Shown here: piece by piece, positions 25,111 to 34,927 of the stretch
Layout of the letters: each line of letters opens with the position of its first letter
How positions within the stretch are numbered: the first letter of the stretch is position 1
Translations under genes and position numbers: made by a program
The notes under the pieces: generated by a model
Told to the model about the DNA's origin: nothing
What the model saw: only the letters and a program-made list of their open reading frames with translations
The model's database searches: none
Assembly: GCF_049959315.1 (NCBI RefSeq)
Contig: NZ_CP188201.1
DNA length: 64,000 nucleotides
Source: Serratia proteamaculans_D
GTDB lineage: Bacteria; Pseudomonadota; Gammaproteobacteria; Enterobacterales; Enterobacteriaceae
Strand: one strand, 5' to 3'

Positions 25111-28052
25111 GGCTGATAAATGCTCCCGCTGTCAATCCAATAATGGGTTGCGCCAGAGGCGCTGGCCGCCAGGGTATTGAGTTTTAGTTGCAGGCTGTCT
25201 GCGGGCACCGGCGTGCCATCGACCAGGCGGGCTTCGGCAATGCTGACGCCTTCGGCTCCCTGCCGATCATTGCCGGTGATGGCCAAACGCAGGCTGATGA
25301 CCGCATCGCCTGCCAGTTTGCGCGCCAGAGCGGCATCGGTAATGGTCAGCGTGTAGAGCGGCGATGCCGGCCAGCGTGGGTTATCCAACTGACGGAATCC
25401 CAGACGCAGCGGGCCACGTAGCTGGAAATAGCTGTCGGGATCCAACGCAAAGTCAGCACAGTCCAGATCGATATCGCGATAATAGACATTATCGTCTGCC
25501 AGCATGTTATTGCTGTCCAGCATGCCCAGATGACGAATGGTGGAATAGGGTTGGAAGTCGCCGACGTTAAAGTAAAAACTCTCCAGCCGCAGGTCGATAG
25601 CCAACAGGCACAGCATGGCGCCCACGGCGGCGGTTGATTTGGGATTATCGATGCGCCCGCCTTGGTTAAACGGGTACCAACTGCGGGTGTGATAACCCTC
25701 AAGCGGCAAAATTCGGCTGGCGGGCAAGGGTTGCAGGTGGCGTAACAGCGCCTGAACGCCGGGGAAACACGCCGGGCGGCCGGTGAGTAACAGCACATCG
25801 CAGCTATACAACGCCACAACCTCGCACAACAGGCGCAGGCAGTGGCTGATGCCGATCCGGTCAGACAGGAAAGCGGCATGCACGGCACCCAGTCGGATGA
25901 CCAGCGGGATCTGCAGAATGTCGAAGGCGGCGTTGCCGGATCCGCGCTGAACCTCTTCATTGATAAATGTCAGCACTTGCAGAGTAGGCATCTGTGGCAA
26001 TAGTTCGCCCAGCGTGACGGCGATTTCCGCGTGACTGTCCAGCGGATCGTAATCTTCATAGGCACTAAGCAGCGCCCGTCCGGCGGGTATGAAAATCTGC
26101 AGCGTGGCCTGCTGGCGAAGGGTGGAAAACCCATCCATACGTCCCTGGTTGCCAAACAGCTTGTCCATAGTCGTCGCTGCTGCGCTGACCCCGGCCTGTT
26201 CAAACGCCTGCTGTACGGCGGGCAAGATAAATTGCCCAATCACATCCAGCAAAATGTCGTCGCCGGCGAGCTTGAATCCTTCACGGAACAACAGACGCGG
26301 ATTGATTTTGATGTTGTTGCCCACGCCATCATCCAGCCGGTATTGGGTAATCGCCAGATCGGTAGTGCCGCCGCCGATATCGATAGAGGCGATACGCAGT
26401 GATTTTCCCGGTTGTTCTCCCGGCTCTGGCGGTCGGTCCGGCCGGGCCATGGCGGCGAAAAAGGCGTCGGTGCGGCCGGCAAAATTGACCTGGGTTTCGT
26501 TATACAGATAAACCATCTGGCCGCAGGTGGCTTCGTCCCATTCCATATGCACCTCCGGCACCGGCATACGGGCTTGCTCAGCGCTGAACGGGGCATCCAG
26601 CGGGTGCCAACCCATGGCTTTCCATAGCAGGCCAATCGCCTCCTGCATGCGGCGGCGGAAAATTTCACGCTCCGGTTTGGGCATCGCCGAAGGCAATGTC
26701 AGGATGATGGTACGCAGACGGCGTGGGGCTGCAGTGTTCGGCATTTTGATGCGTTGGGCGGCGCTGTTGATTTGCATCAGTGCCTGCGCCAGCAGTTCGG
26801 TCAGCATCAGGGCCATGACCGAGCTGCGGCTATAGTGGGCGGCAAAAACCGGCAACCGCTCATCTACCGGCAGCGCAGACAGTGGGACACCCTCGTCGTT
26901 GATCAGTGAGCTTAACGGCGCGGCGGCAGCCATCGGTTCTTGTTGGCCGTTAAAACGCCAGCCGGGTGCATAGCGTTCTTCGTCCCACAGGTAACGGCGT
27001 GGGCTGGAAATGCCGGTGGTGCCTTCGGTACCTTCCCGCCGCAGGGCCAGTTGCGCGGCTTCCCGGCCCACGCGGAGGATCGAAGGCCAGACAAAGGCAT
27101 CATCGCGTCCGCTTTGGTATGAAAGGTGAGGTTTGCCAAATGACGCCTGGGCAAACTCCACCCGGCTTTCAAACAACTCGTTGTAAACGCAATGCGGTGC
27201 AGACAGCGAACGTAACTGCAGTTCATTGGTCTGTTTCAGGCCATTATTTTCTTGCGGATGATCTTCGACCAGCACCCCGCAGGTGTGCGAATTGCCGACA
27301 TCCAAAATCAGATCTACGTTGATCGCGGGCTGTTGCGGCGTCTCCCCGATGATTTTTATCTGCGGCAGCGTTAATTGGCTGCCAAGCAGGTTCAACAGAT
27401 TGAGGTAGTGCGCCTGATATTCGAAGGTTTTCAGCCCGGCGTTTATTTCTGTTTCGCTGCGTAGTTCCAGACTGCTCGCGGATTGGCTAAAGACTTCACG
27501 CAGCCAACTGTCTACCCAGGTCAGGTCAAGAAATTCGCCCAGTTCATGGTTTTGATGGCCCAGCGAGAAGCTGATCCCGGTGTTGATGTCGCTTTCGCCA
27601 GGGGCGAGTGCTTCCTGGCCTGCTGCGGCGAGCCGGGTATCAAAGGCCAGGACCACCCGCAGCAGGTTGCCGTCCTGGTCGGGGCTATCGAGTAACCGCG
27701 TCTGCATGCGGGCCCAATTATCCGGCCCGGACAAAAACACCCCTGATGAAGTACAACGAAAGAAAGGCAGCGGCAGCCAGGTTTTATCCAGGAGTTGCAG
27801 CGATTGCTGCAGAGAATGGCTGAACTCCGGCCGAACCACTTCAGCGCTCTGCCCCGGTTGGGCGGGCAACAGGTATTTACCACTGTCGGCATCCCATTGC
27901 AGGCGCAGTAGCGGGCCACTGGCGGTCTGGCGGACAAACTTGCCCGGAAACTCTTCATCCAGAACCGGCGTCAGGGCGAAGTCCAAAAATTGAATGCCGC
28001 TATCCTGAATCAGCGTCATGCTGCGTGGGTAATCGGTAAGAGGGGCCAGCAT
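25107..28052 (-). CDS. srfB: SrfB family protein with an Hsp70/actin-like ATPase core
   Basis: A 981-aa protein. Two nucleotide-binding motifs of the actin/Hsp70 superfamily are visible: a phosphate-1-like LILDVGNSHTCGV (D251) and a phosphate-2-like DIGGGTTD (558-565), separated by a long middle region. Salmonella SrfB is annotated as a virulence effector candidate, but no mechanism is settled. It overlaps srfA by one base upstream and srfC by 4 bp downstream, so the three are probably made in fixed proportion. Likely an ATP-driven assembly or chaperone component (inference). Confidence 0.87.
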   Translation of the reverse strand: MLAPLTDYPRSMTLIQDSGIQFLDFALTPVLDEEFPGKFVRQTASGPLLRLQWDADSGKYLLPAQPGQSAEVVRPEFSHSLQQSLQLLDKTWLPLPFFRCTSSGVFLSGPDNWARMQTRLLDSPDQDGNLLRVVLAFDTRLAAAGQEALAPGESDINTGISFSLGHQNHELGEFLDLTWVDSWLREVFSQSASSLELRSETEINAGLKTFEYQAHYLNLLNLLGSQLTLPQIKIIGETPQQPAINVDLILDVGNSHTCGVLVEDHPQENNGLKQTNELQLRSLSAPHCVYNELFESRVEFAQASFGKPHLSYQSGRDDAFVWPSILRVGREAAQLALRREGTEGTTGISSPRRYLWDEERYAPGWRFNGQQEPMAAAAPLSSLINDEGVPLSALPVDERLPVFAAHYSRSSVMALMLTELLAQALMQINSAAQRIKMPNTAAPRRLRTIILTLPSAMPKPEREIFRRRMQEAIGLLWKAMGWHPLDAPFSAEQARMPVPEVHMEWDEATCGQMVYLYNETQVNFAGRTDAFFAAMARPDRPPEPGEQPGKSLRIASIDIGGGTTDLAITQYRLDDGVGNNIKINPRLLFREGFKLAGDDILLDVIGQFILPAVQQAFEQAGVSAAATTMDKLFGNQGRMDGFSTLRQQATLQIFIPAGRALLSAYEDYDPLDSHAEIAVTLGELLPQMPTLQVLTFINEEVQRGSGNAAFDILQIPLVIRLGAVHAAFLSDRIGISHCLRLLCEVVALYSCDVLLLTGRPACFPGVQALLRHLQPLPASRILPLEGYHTRSWYPFNQGGRIDNPKSTAAVGAMLCLLAIDLRLESFYFNVGDFQPYSTIRHLGMLDSNNMLADDNVYYRDIDLDCADFALDPDSYFQLRGPLRLGFRQLDNPRWPASPLYTLTITDAALARKLAGDAVISLRLAITGNDRQGAEGVSIAEARLVDGTPVPADSLQLKLNTLAASASGATHYWIDSGSIYQP

Positions 28053-29260
28053 TATTTACTCTCGCGCTTTAACATCAGGGGATAGACCGTTTGGGCATCG
28101 TAGCGACCGATGCAGGCCGCCGGGCCGGTTTCATTTTGCGTACAGGTAATTTCCGGCATTTGGTAGCGGCTGCCGTCGCTACAGCGTGCTTTGGTGCGGC
28201 TGTTAATCACCAGATTGCCGGACTGCATCAGCCCGGCCTCAATCGGCACCCGGCAGGTGATGCCGTCACCGTAAGTAATGCTGGCAGAGCCTTTCCCTTC
28301 CCTGATGCGGTATTGCAGGCTGGGACGTTTACCGGTGGGCAGATCTTTGAGTGCCACTGTGGCTCGCCATTTGCCGTTCAGAAAACGGACGGAACCGACT
28401 TTGACCGAATCGCTGGGCAACACCAGTGCATGCTTGTCCGTCGGCGGCATGGCAACGGGGAGCGGTGCGGGTGGCATCAGCGTCGCCGGTGCTAACGGCA
28501 GATGCAGTTTGAATGCGGGAACGACAGCGCGCTGCGACGGTGCCGCTGGCGGTGCGACAACAGGCTCTGCAAGTGGGGCGCTTAGGCGGTTCAGCCAGAA
28601 AACCAGCAGGGCAATCAGTATTAACGCAGGCAGCATCCAGCCATAACGGCGCCATTGGCGACGTGCTTGCACCGGCGTAGTTGCAGCAGGCGGCGTAACC
28701 ACCGGTTCTGGCGCGGGTTTGGCAGCGGGAATGATCACCGGGCGCAGTGCGGCAGCGATAGGCGTCGGTTTTTCTTCTTCGGCCGGACGCAGGCATGCCA
28801 GCGGGTCGTCCTGGTACTGAGCGGCTGGTTTGATAAAGCCCCAGAAGGTCAATACCGGTTTGCCATCGACCAGATAAACATGATTGGGGTCAGGGATTTG
28901 CATGGCCTTGGCCAGCAATGCGCCAAACAGACGGTGGCTGGGGTGTGGGTTAGTCTGTGTCTGAGCGACCAGAGTGCGGAATGTCGCCAGACTTTGTTCC
29001 AGCAACTGCACGGCCTGCGCGCGTTGGGCATCACTCGCTGCCAGCCAGGAAGTCACTTTCCCAGGAAAAGGGGAATACCAGTCAATGCGGGTACCCGTTT
29101 CGTTCGGCTGCGGGACAGCCAGGCAGTCTGCGGCCGGTTGCTGTTGGCGAATGCGCAATGTTTCTCGCAATTGCAGTGCGCAGGCGTAAATCGGTTGCCC
29201 ATTTTCGCCCAATGCAAGCACATCATCTAAACTGCCACTGCGTAAAAAGGGTTTCACCAC
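28052..29260 (-). CDS. srfA: SrfA family membrane-anchored protein
   Basis: A 402-aa protein with a cytoplasmic N-terminal half, one membrane helix at about 206-223 (YGWMLPALILIALLVFWL) preceded by arginines, a proline-rich linker and a C-terminal domain with several cysteines, presumably periplasmic. It starts at a GTG (29260; a second GTG follows directly). First gene of srfABC; the next gene starts within its stop (TAATG). It may tether the SrfB/SrfC machinery to the inner membrane. Confidence 0.82.
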   Translation of the reverse strand: MVKPFLRSGSLDDVLALGENGQPIYACALQLRETLRIRQQQPAADCLAVPQPNETGTRIDWYSPFPGKVTSWLAASDAQRAQAVQLLEQSLATFRTLVAQTQTNPHPSHRLFGALLAKAMQIPDPNHVYLVDGKPVLTFWGFIKPAAQYQDDPLACLRPAEEEKPTPIAAALRPVIIPAAKPAPEPVVTPPAATTPVQARRQWRRYGWMLPALILIALLVFWLNRLSAPLAEPVVAPPAAPSQRAVVPAFKLHLPLAPATLMPPAPLPVAMPPTDKHALVLPSDSVKVGSVRFLNGKWRATVALKDLPTGKRPSLQYRIREGKGSASITYGDGITCRVPIEAGLMQSGNLVINSRTKARCSDGSRYQMPEITCTQNETGPAACIGRYDAQTVYPLMLKRESK

Positions 29261-29374
29261 GGCAAAAAACCTTGTCCTGTTCGGCTAAACAAATAATCGG
29301 CCATGGTAACCCGTGACCTGAATGGTCAAACGGGTAAGGACAGGGGTAAAATGCCGTTCTTTAAGAGGTTCAAG

Positions 29375-29800
29375 ATGTCACAGATTGATGACTCAGACTT
29401 TGGTGGCGCGAAAATCGCCTTGTTGTGCGGTGACCACTTGCTGACCTACCAGCGTGATGACAAGGCGGATATTCCCTGGCCCGGCTGTTGGGATTTGCCG
29501 GGGGGCGGGCGTGAAGGGGATGAGACGCCGCTGCAATGCGTGCAGCGGGAAACGCTGGAAGAGTTTGGCCTGCAGATTGACGCACAGCAGGTGAGTTTAC
29601 GTCAGCGTTACGAAGGGATTTTCCCCGGCTACCCGCCGACCTGGTTTATGCTGGGTCACATCACGCCGGAGCAGATAGCCGCCATTCGCTTTGGCGATGA
29701 AGGGCAACGCTGGCAGTTGATGGTCATCGAGCGCTTTATTGTACATCCACAGGGCATCTCGCACCTGCAGCAACGGTTGGCGCAGCATCTGCAGCGCTAG
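29375..29800 (+). CDS. Nudix hydrolase
   Basis: A 141-aa hydrolase with a complete Nudix box, GGREGDETPLQCVQRETLEE then FGL, fitting Gx5Ex7REUxEExGU. ATG 29375 has AGAGG 6 bases upstream; in-frame starts at 29303 and 29351 are less likely. It is divergent from srfABC and its end overlaps the DUF523 stop by 4 bp. The nucleoside diphosphate-X substrate cannot be predicted. Confidence 0.88.
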   Translation: MSQIDDSDFGGAKIALLCGDHLLTYQRDDKADIPWPGCWDLPGGGREGDETPLQCVQRETLEEFGLQIDAQQVSLRQRYEGIFPGYPPTWFMLGHITPEQIAAIRFGDEGQRWQLMVIERFIVHPQGISHLQQRLAQHLQR

Positions 29801-30297
29801 GCTTGTTCCACGGCTTCAATCCGGGCGATCAGCGCGTCGATCTGACGGTCGGAAAACACCTCAATACCATTCTGGCGCAGCAGTTCGGCGGTGACGCCGC
29901 TGCCGGGTTTGGTCTGGCCGCTGAAAGAACCGTCGTAGATAAACTGGCTGCCGCAGGATGGGCTGCCGTCGGTAAGCAGGGCAAAGCGACAATCATGCCG
30001 TTGTGCGGTCTCCAGCGCCAGATGGGCACCGAGCAGATAGCCGGCGGTGACGTCACCGCCGCTGACTTCAACCACTCTTGCCCTTTGAGCCAGTACCGTG
30101 GCGCCTTCAGCGGATGGGGTGATTTCTGCCGAGGGGCGTGGGGTGGGAAAACCGGCGGCCAGCTCCGGGCAGCACACTACCAGGCGGCCTTCGCGCTGCC
30201 AGCGTTGCAGGGTGGCGTCGAACAAGGGCTTATCGGATCCGTTATAACGAACTTTAAAACCGGCCAGGCAAGCGCTGAATAAAATCTTTGACGGCAT
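29797..30297 (-). CDS. DUF523 family protein
   Basis: A 166-aa protein beginning MPSKILFSACLAGFKVRYNG with the conserved ACLAG and DGSPSCGS cysteine motifs of DUF523, a widespread uncharacterised family. Spaced cysteines suggest a metal or redox centre (inference). The ATG at 30297 is chosen from conservation; the frame reaches 30345. A hairpin at 30326-30347 separates it from the upstream gene. Confidence 0.82.
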   Translation of the reverse strand: MPSKILFSACLAGFKVRYNGSDKPLFDATLQRWQREGRLVVCCPELAAGFPTPRPSAEITPSAEGATVLAQRARVVEVSGGDVTAGYLLGAHLALETAQRHDCRFALLTDGSPSCGSQFIYDGSFSGQTKPGSGVTAELLRQNGIEVFSDRQIDALIARIEAVEQA

Positions 30298-30325
30298 GGG
30301 CTCTGTCTCTGTCACAGTGGCGAAA

Positions 30326-30347
30326 GCGTGGGGCAGGCGGCCCACGC
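30326..30347 (-). terminator. Stem-loop after the NAD(P)-binding gene
   Basis: GCGTGGG and CCCACGC with an 8-base loop; on the minus strand it is followed by CTTTCG, a weak T-run. It lies between two minus-strand genes, 23 bp past the stop of the first. Confidence 0.5.
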
Positions 30348-30369
30348 GCGCGGCTTTAACATAGCAGAA

Positions 30370-31044
30370 TCATCTCGCCAATGTCAGCGCCAGACGATTA
30401 ATCTCCTCAGGTTCGATGACTCGTAGCGTCGTTTGATGGCGTGCCACTGCCAGCATCGCCAACCCAACGCGTTCGGTGGTGGTGACCTGCTGGGGGAACA
30501 GCCGAAGCGCGCCAAACCACAGTGGTTTAAATAGCCGATACAGCAGATCATACAGCCGGGTTCTGGAGCGGATGCCGTGCAGCGGAACGATAGCACCAGG
30601 GCGGAACATCACGGCGTGGAAAGGCAGTGCCAGCAAGGCGTTCTCGGTTGCGCCCTTGACTCTGGCCCACATGCTGCGGCCGCGTTCGCTGCTGTCGGTG
30701 CCGACACCGGAAACATAAATAAAGGTCATCGCCGGGTTCAGCCGCGCAAGCGGACCAGCGGCGGCCAGCGTCAGGTCGTAAGTCAAGGCGCGGTAACGCG
30801 CTTCGTTCATGCCGGCTGAGGAGACTCCCAGGCAGAAAAAGCAGGCGTCGTAACCTGCAAGCTGTGTCTCTACGGCAGATAAGTCACTCAGATCGGGCAG
30901 TGTCAACTGCCTTAATTTTGCATGGCTCTGCACCAGCGCGCTGCGGCCGATGCAGAGCACTTCCGTCACCTGCGGGTCACGCAGGCATTCGCGCAGCGCG
31001 CCCTGGCCGACCATACCACTGGCGCCAAATATAATGACTTTCAT
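30370..31044 (-). CDS. NAD(P)-binding oxidoreductase-like protein (HTATIP2/atypical SDR type)
   Basis: A 224-aa Rossmann-fold protein. The nucleotide loop is IIFGASGMVGQGALRECL at the N-terminus, then FFCLGVSSAG and FIYVSGVGTD; the usual YxxxK is replaced by a W-R-K-like arrangement (SMWARVKGATE), as in atypical short-chain dehydrogenases. ATG 31044 has AGGGAG upstream and overlaps the AraC gene stop by 4 bp (ATGA), so both are cotranscribed. Substrate unknown. Confidence 0.83.
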   Translation of the reverse strand: MKVIIFGASGMVGQGALRECLRDPQVTEVLCIGRSALVQSHAKLRQLTLPDLSDLSAVETQLAGYDACFFCLGVSSAGMNEARYRALTYDLTLAAAGPLARLNPAMTFIYVSGVGTDSSERGRSMWARVKGATENALLALPFHAVMFRPGAIVPLHGIRSRTRLYDLLYRLFKPLWFGALRLFPQQVTTTERVGLAMLAVARHQTTLRVIEPEEINRLALTLAR

Positions 31045-32063
31045 GCTCTGTTCTCCCTGGTACCGGTAAGGCGTTGGCTGCGCCAGCGGTTCGGCGTTTG
31101 CGCTTCCCATTGCATAAAGGCGCGGCTGAACGAATTCAATTCTTCAAATCCGAGTACAAAGGCGATTTCCCCCGGCTCCAGAGTGGTTTCGGCCAGCAGT
31201 TGGCAGGCGGTACGGTGGCGGGTTTTATCCAGCAATTGCTGGTAGCTGTAGCCATGCTGTTGCAATCGACGTTGCAGGGTGCGCGGGCTGATATATAGCT
31301 CGGCGGCCACGCTGTTAACGCTCGGGCGCTGGCCGCGCATGCTGCGCCCCAGGATCGCCATCACCTGGCTCGGCAGGCTGTCGTCCTGCAGCGATCGGGC
31401 CAGTTCGACCTCCAGCCCTGGCAGCAGCACCGTCAGCATGTCCTGATTGTAGGTGATGAAGGGTTGGTGCATCAGCGTACGGTCAAACACCAGCACATCC
31501 AGCGGGGCATTGAAATGCACCAGGCAACCGAAGTAGTGCGACAGCGGTGAGGCAGGATCCGGCCTTCGGGTCAGTTCGATAGCCCGTGGGTGTATCGCTT
31601 GACCGGTGCCACGGCGGCACAGGGTAATGATAGAGGCGAACATCGCGTCTATCAGCAAATCCGGCGCATGGCTCTTGGCCATGGTCCAGCGGGTGTGCAG
31701 ACGGATACTGTCGCCATCCTCTACCAGCATCAGTTCTTCCGGACACAGCAGCCGTTTGTAACGGGCGACCTTTTGCAACGCGTCCCAGAGAGTGGCGGAA
31801 TGCAGCGCAGCGACCGAAGCAATATCATAATGCTCTGGTGGCACTTCGCCGCCAAGACGCAGGCCGAAACCGCTGTCACTCAACTGGGCGAGGGCACGCC
31901 AGATATCGAAGAACTGCCGGGTGGACAGCTTGACCTTCTCACGTCGCTCGCTGAGTAACCCTTCAGGCAGGCCGGCCAACTGACCGACCCGTTCGATATC
32001 CACACCCAGCGCCATCAGGCGGGCCGACAGGGCGCTGGACAGGGCGATCTGATCGCTGCTCAT
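31041..32063 (-). CDS. AraC family transcriptional regulator
   Basis: A 340-aa regulator with an N-terminal Arabinose_bd-type domain (about 20-205) and a C-terminal AraC HTH (PSVNSVAAELYISPRTLQRR, then GEIAFVLGFEELNSFSRAF). Similar to OruR/ArgR-like regulators of small catabolic loci. It lies 9 bp downstream of an SDR gene and overlaps the next NAD(P)-binding gene, so the three form one minus-strand unit whose substrate is unknown. Confidence 0.9.
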   Translation of the reverse strand: MSSDQIALSSALSARLMALGVDIERVGQLAGLPEGLLSERREKVKLSTRQFFDIWRALAQLSDSGFGLRLGGEVPPEHYDIASVAALHSATLWDALQKVARYKRLLCPEELMLVEDGDSIRLHTRWTMAKSHAPDLLIDAMFASIITLCRRGTGQAIHPRAIELTRRPDPASPLSHYFGCLVHFNAPLDVLVFDRTLMHQPFITYNQDMLTVLLPGLEVELARSLQDDSLPSQVMAILGRSMRGQRPSVNSVAAELYISPRTLQRRLQQHGYSYQQLLDKTRHRTACQLLAETTLEPGEIAFVLGFEELNSFSRAFMQWEAQTPNRWRSQRLTGTRENRA

Positions 32064-32072
32064 TGTTATTCC

Positions 32073-32957
32073 TTATGATTGACCGGCCACCAGAGCCGCC
32101 AGAGCGGCGTGATCCGGCTGGCTGTCGTCCCGATCGGTGCTCAGACTGAGCGTTCGGAAGGCGGCATCTTCCGCCTCACGTGCCGCCAACACCTGTTGGG
32201 CCAAATATACCGCATCGCTGCCGAGCAACAGGCGTAACGGCGGCTGGTTCATCGCCGTCAGTTGCAGGATCGCCTGCGCCGCCTTGGCCGGATCGCCGGG
32301 TTGATTGCCGTTATGTTGCTGCAGGTAATCCAGCATTGGGGCGAAGAGTGGCTGGTAAGCTGTGCCGACCGGTGCGACGGTCATCGACGAGCCTGCCCAG
32401 TCGGTACGAAAGCCACCCGGTTCTACCATGGTGAGTTTCACGCCGAACGGGGCAATTTCCTTGGCCAGCGATTCGGAGAAGCCTTCGAGCGCCCATTTGG
32501 CGGTATGGTAGGCGCTAAGGCCCGGCATACCCAGGCGTGCGCCGATAGTGGATATCTGAATGATATGGCCGCTACCCTGTTGACGCAGTATAGGCAGAGC
32601 GGCGCGAGTCACGTTGAAGACACCGTAAAAGTTAGTGTCGATCTGGGCGCGAAAATCGGCTTCATCGGCTTCTTCTACCGGCGCAATATTGCCGTAGCCG
32701 GCGTTGTTGACCAGCACGTCGAGGCGGCCGAAGTGTTCAACCGCCGTTTGCACTGCGCGTTTTGCCGCTGCGGCATCGGTAACGTCCAGCGCTATGGTGA
32801 TAACCCGGTCGCCAAAGCTGTCCACCAGCGGCTGCAACTGCTGTGGCTGGCGCGCAGTAGCCACCAGACGATGCCCGGCTGCCAGCACCGCTTGCGCCAA
32901 CTGTCGGCCCAGACCGCGCGAACTGCCAGTGATTAACCACACCTGAGACTGAGACAT
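32073..32957 (-). CDS. Short-chain dehydrogenase/reductase
   Basis: A 294-aa classical SDR: cofactor loop TGSSRGLG (11-18), NNAGYG, and the catalytic YHTAK. A C-terminal extension of about 40 residues follows the core. It is the first gene of the SDR-AraC-NAD(P)-binding unit. Its promoter lies in the 82 bp separating it from the MocR gene, which is transcribed in the same direction. Substrate unknown. Confidence 0.9.
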   Translation of the reverse strand: MSQSQVWLITGSSRGLGRQLAQAVLAAGHRLVATARQPQQLQPLVDSFGDRVITIALDVTDAAAAKRAVQTAVEHFGRLDVLVNNAGYGNIAPVEEADEADFRAQIDTNFYGVFNVTRAALPILRQQGSGHIIQISTIGARLGMPGLSAYHTAKWALEGFSESLAKEIAPFGVKLTMVEPGGFRTDWAGSSMTVAPVGTAYQPLFAPMLDYLQQHNGNQPGDPAKAAQAILQLTAMNQPPLRLLLGSDAVYLAQQVLAAREAEDAAFRTLSLSTDRDDSQPDHAALAALVAGQS

Positions 32958-33039
32958 ACAACCTTCCTTACCTGTTCATTGGGTGAGGTCTCACTCTAGA
33001 AGGTTAGACGCTGTGCTGATAATCCGATTATGCCAACAA

Positions 33040-34488
33040 TTAATCCGATTGCGCCAATGTGCTTTCGCGCGTCGGCATCAGTCTTTGGATGGTTGCGCCG
33101 ACCCGTAATACCGCTTGTTCAATCTCGGGCATCAGCTTCGGTGCATAGGCATAGTTGATGCGCAGACAATGGCGGTATTTACCGGAGGCGGAAAAAATAC
33201 TGCCGACGGCGATCTGCACGCCCTGTTGCTCCAGATGACGGTTGAGCCGCAGAGTATCAAATTCTTCATCCAGTTCGATCCACAGCATAAAGCCACCGCG
33301 CGGCTGGCTGACGCGGGTACCGGGAGGGAAGTATTTCATAATCCAACCGGTCATGATGTCGCGGTTTTGTTGGTAGCGGGCGCGCATGCGCCGCAGGTGT
33401 TGCAGGTAGTGACCGTGACGGATGAATTCGGCAATCGCCAGCTGTGGCTGGGTGGCGGTGGATCCGGTGCCGATATATTTCATGTGCAGTACGCGCTCCA
33501 GATAGCGGCCGGGAGCGATCCAGCCGATGCGCAGGCCGGGCGCCAAGGTTTTTGAAAAAGAGCTGCACAACAGCACCCGTCCATCTTCATCGAAGGACTT
33601 GATGGTACGCGGTCGCGGATATTGGTAGGCGATATCGCCGTACACGTCATCTTCAATAATCGTCACGTCAAAGCGCTGCGCCAGCGTCAGCAAACGTTGC
33701 TTGTGCGCCTCCGGCATGATGTAACCCAGCGGATTATTGCAATTGGGGGTCAACAGGATGCTTTTGACCGGCCACTGTTCCAGTGCCAGCTCCAGCGCTT
33801 CCAGGCTGATGCCGGTGAGCGGATCGGTGGGGATTTCCAGCGCCTTCATCCCCAAGCCTTTCAGCGTCTGCATGGTGCCGTGGAAGCAGGGGGAGTCAAC
33901 CGCCACAATGTCCCCTGGCTGGCATACTGCGCGCAGCCCGGCGGACAATGCCTCGTGACAGCCGGTGGTGATCACCAACTGATCGGCATCAATCTGGCAA
34001 CCGGAATCGAGTAGCAGGCGGGCAATTTGCTCACGTAACCCCAGCACGCCCTGAATGCTGTCGAAATGCAGACTGCGCAGATCGCCGTGGCGGCCCATAT
34101 GCCCCAATGCTTTCATCAGCGGTTTCAACGTCGGTTCACTGATATCCGGCATGCCACGACCCAGTTGAATCAGGTCTTCGCGCGGCTTGTTGCGGATCAG
34201 TTCCAGCACCTGCTCCCACTGTGAAATATCCACCGGTCGCTGCACCGGGCGGGTCACGGCGGGCAGTTCGGCCAAATTCCGTCGCGCCTGCACAAAATAG
34301 CCCGACTTTGGCCGGGCCTCTACCAGATGTCTCTCTTCCAGCAGACGGTAGGCCTGCTGCACCGTGCTGATGCTGACGCCGTGTTCCTGGCTCAACATGC
34401 GTACCGAAGGCAGGCGATCGCCGGTCGGGTAAAGTCCCTGTTCAATGCGTTGGCTGAGGATCGCGGCCAGTGTGGCGTAGCGTGTCAT
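33040..34488 (-). CDS. MocR-type regulator (GntR HTH fused to an aminotransferase fold), YdcR-like
   Basis: A 482-aa fusion: N-terminal GntR winged helix (LYPTGDRLPSVRMLSQEHGVSISTVQQAYRLLE spans about 18-50) and a class I aminotransferase fold with the PLP lysine in SSFSKTLAPGLR. Length and motifs match E. coli YdcR. Such proteins sense PLP-linked metabolites rather than act as enzymes. It is divergent from a DUF1127 gene 174 bp away, which is a likely target. Confidence 0.9.
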   Translation of the reverse strand: MTRYATLAAILSQRIEQGLYPTGDRLPSVRMLSQEHGVSISTVQQAYRLLEERHLVEARPKSGYFVQARRNLAELPAVTRPVQRPVDISQWEQVLELIRNKPREDLIQLGRGMPDISEPTLKPLMKALGHMGRHGDLRSLHFDSIQGVLGLREQIARLLLDSGCQIDADQLVITTGCHEALSAGLRAVCQPGDIVAVDSPCFHGTMQTLKGLGMKALEIPTDPLTGISLEALELALEQWPVKSILLTPNCNNPLGYIMPEAHKQRLLTLAQRFDVTIIEDDVYGDIAYQYPRPRTIKSFDEDGRVLLCSSFSKTLAPGLRIGWIAPGRYLERVLHMKYIGTGSTATQPQLAIAEFIRHGHYLQHLRRMRARYQQNRDIMTGWIMKYFPPGTRVSQPRGGFMLWIELDEEFDTLRLNRHLEQQGVQIAVGSIFSASGKYRHCLRINYAYAPKLMPEIEQAVLRVGATIQRLMPTRESTLAQSD

Positions 34489-34662
34489 ACAGATGCCCAG
34501 AATGAGAGTGGATGGAGGTAAAACCGGTACAGATGAAGTTAAATTAGACCATGCAGACAGACAGAGACAGCTTTTGTATGGAAAAAATACTGTCGGCTTG
34601 AATCTGTATTGTTTTTTGTCCGCAGCGCATCATCAACCTCAGGCTAAATCGAAGGAGATTGA

Positions 34663-34854
34663 ATGATGACAGTTCTTGTTGCCGACGTACCCGCACCCCG
34701 TCAGACCCGATTAATTCCCCTTTGGCGACTCTATTGGCAGCGTTATCTTACCCGCCAATCCTTGCTGCTGCTGGACGACGCGCAGTTGGCGGATATCGGC
34801 CTGACGCGCACTGACGCGTGGCGGGAAGGGCGCAAGCCTTTCTGGCGAGGCTAA
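34663..34854 (+). CDS. DUF1127 (YjiS-like) small protein
   Basis: A 63-aa protein with the DUF1127 pattern: WRLYWQRYLTRQSLLLLDDAQLADIGLTRTDA followed by a basic tail. Preceded by AAGGAG 5 bases before the ATG. DUF1127 proteins are small arginine-rich proteins of largely unknown function, sometimes RNA-binding. It faces a MocR regulator gene, and a terminator follows at 34898. Confidence 0.85.
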   Translation: MMTVLVADVPAPRQTRLIPLWRLYWQRYLTRQSLLLLDDAQLADIGLTRTDAWREGRKPFWRG

Positions 34855-34897
34855 ACGCTGACGGCATTTTTCAGAATAAAAAGTTCATTTATACCCG

Positions 34898-34927
34898 CCG
34901 GGCTGGTTTCTGCTTGCCCGGTTTTAT
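34898..34927 (+). terminator. Rho-independent terminator after the DUF1127 gene
   Basis: CCGGGC, a 12-base loop, GCCCGG, then TTTTAT, 44 bp past the stop codon. Confidence 0.6.
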
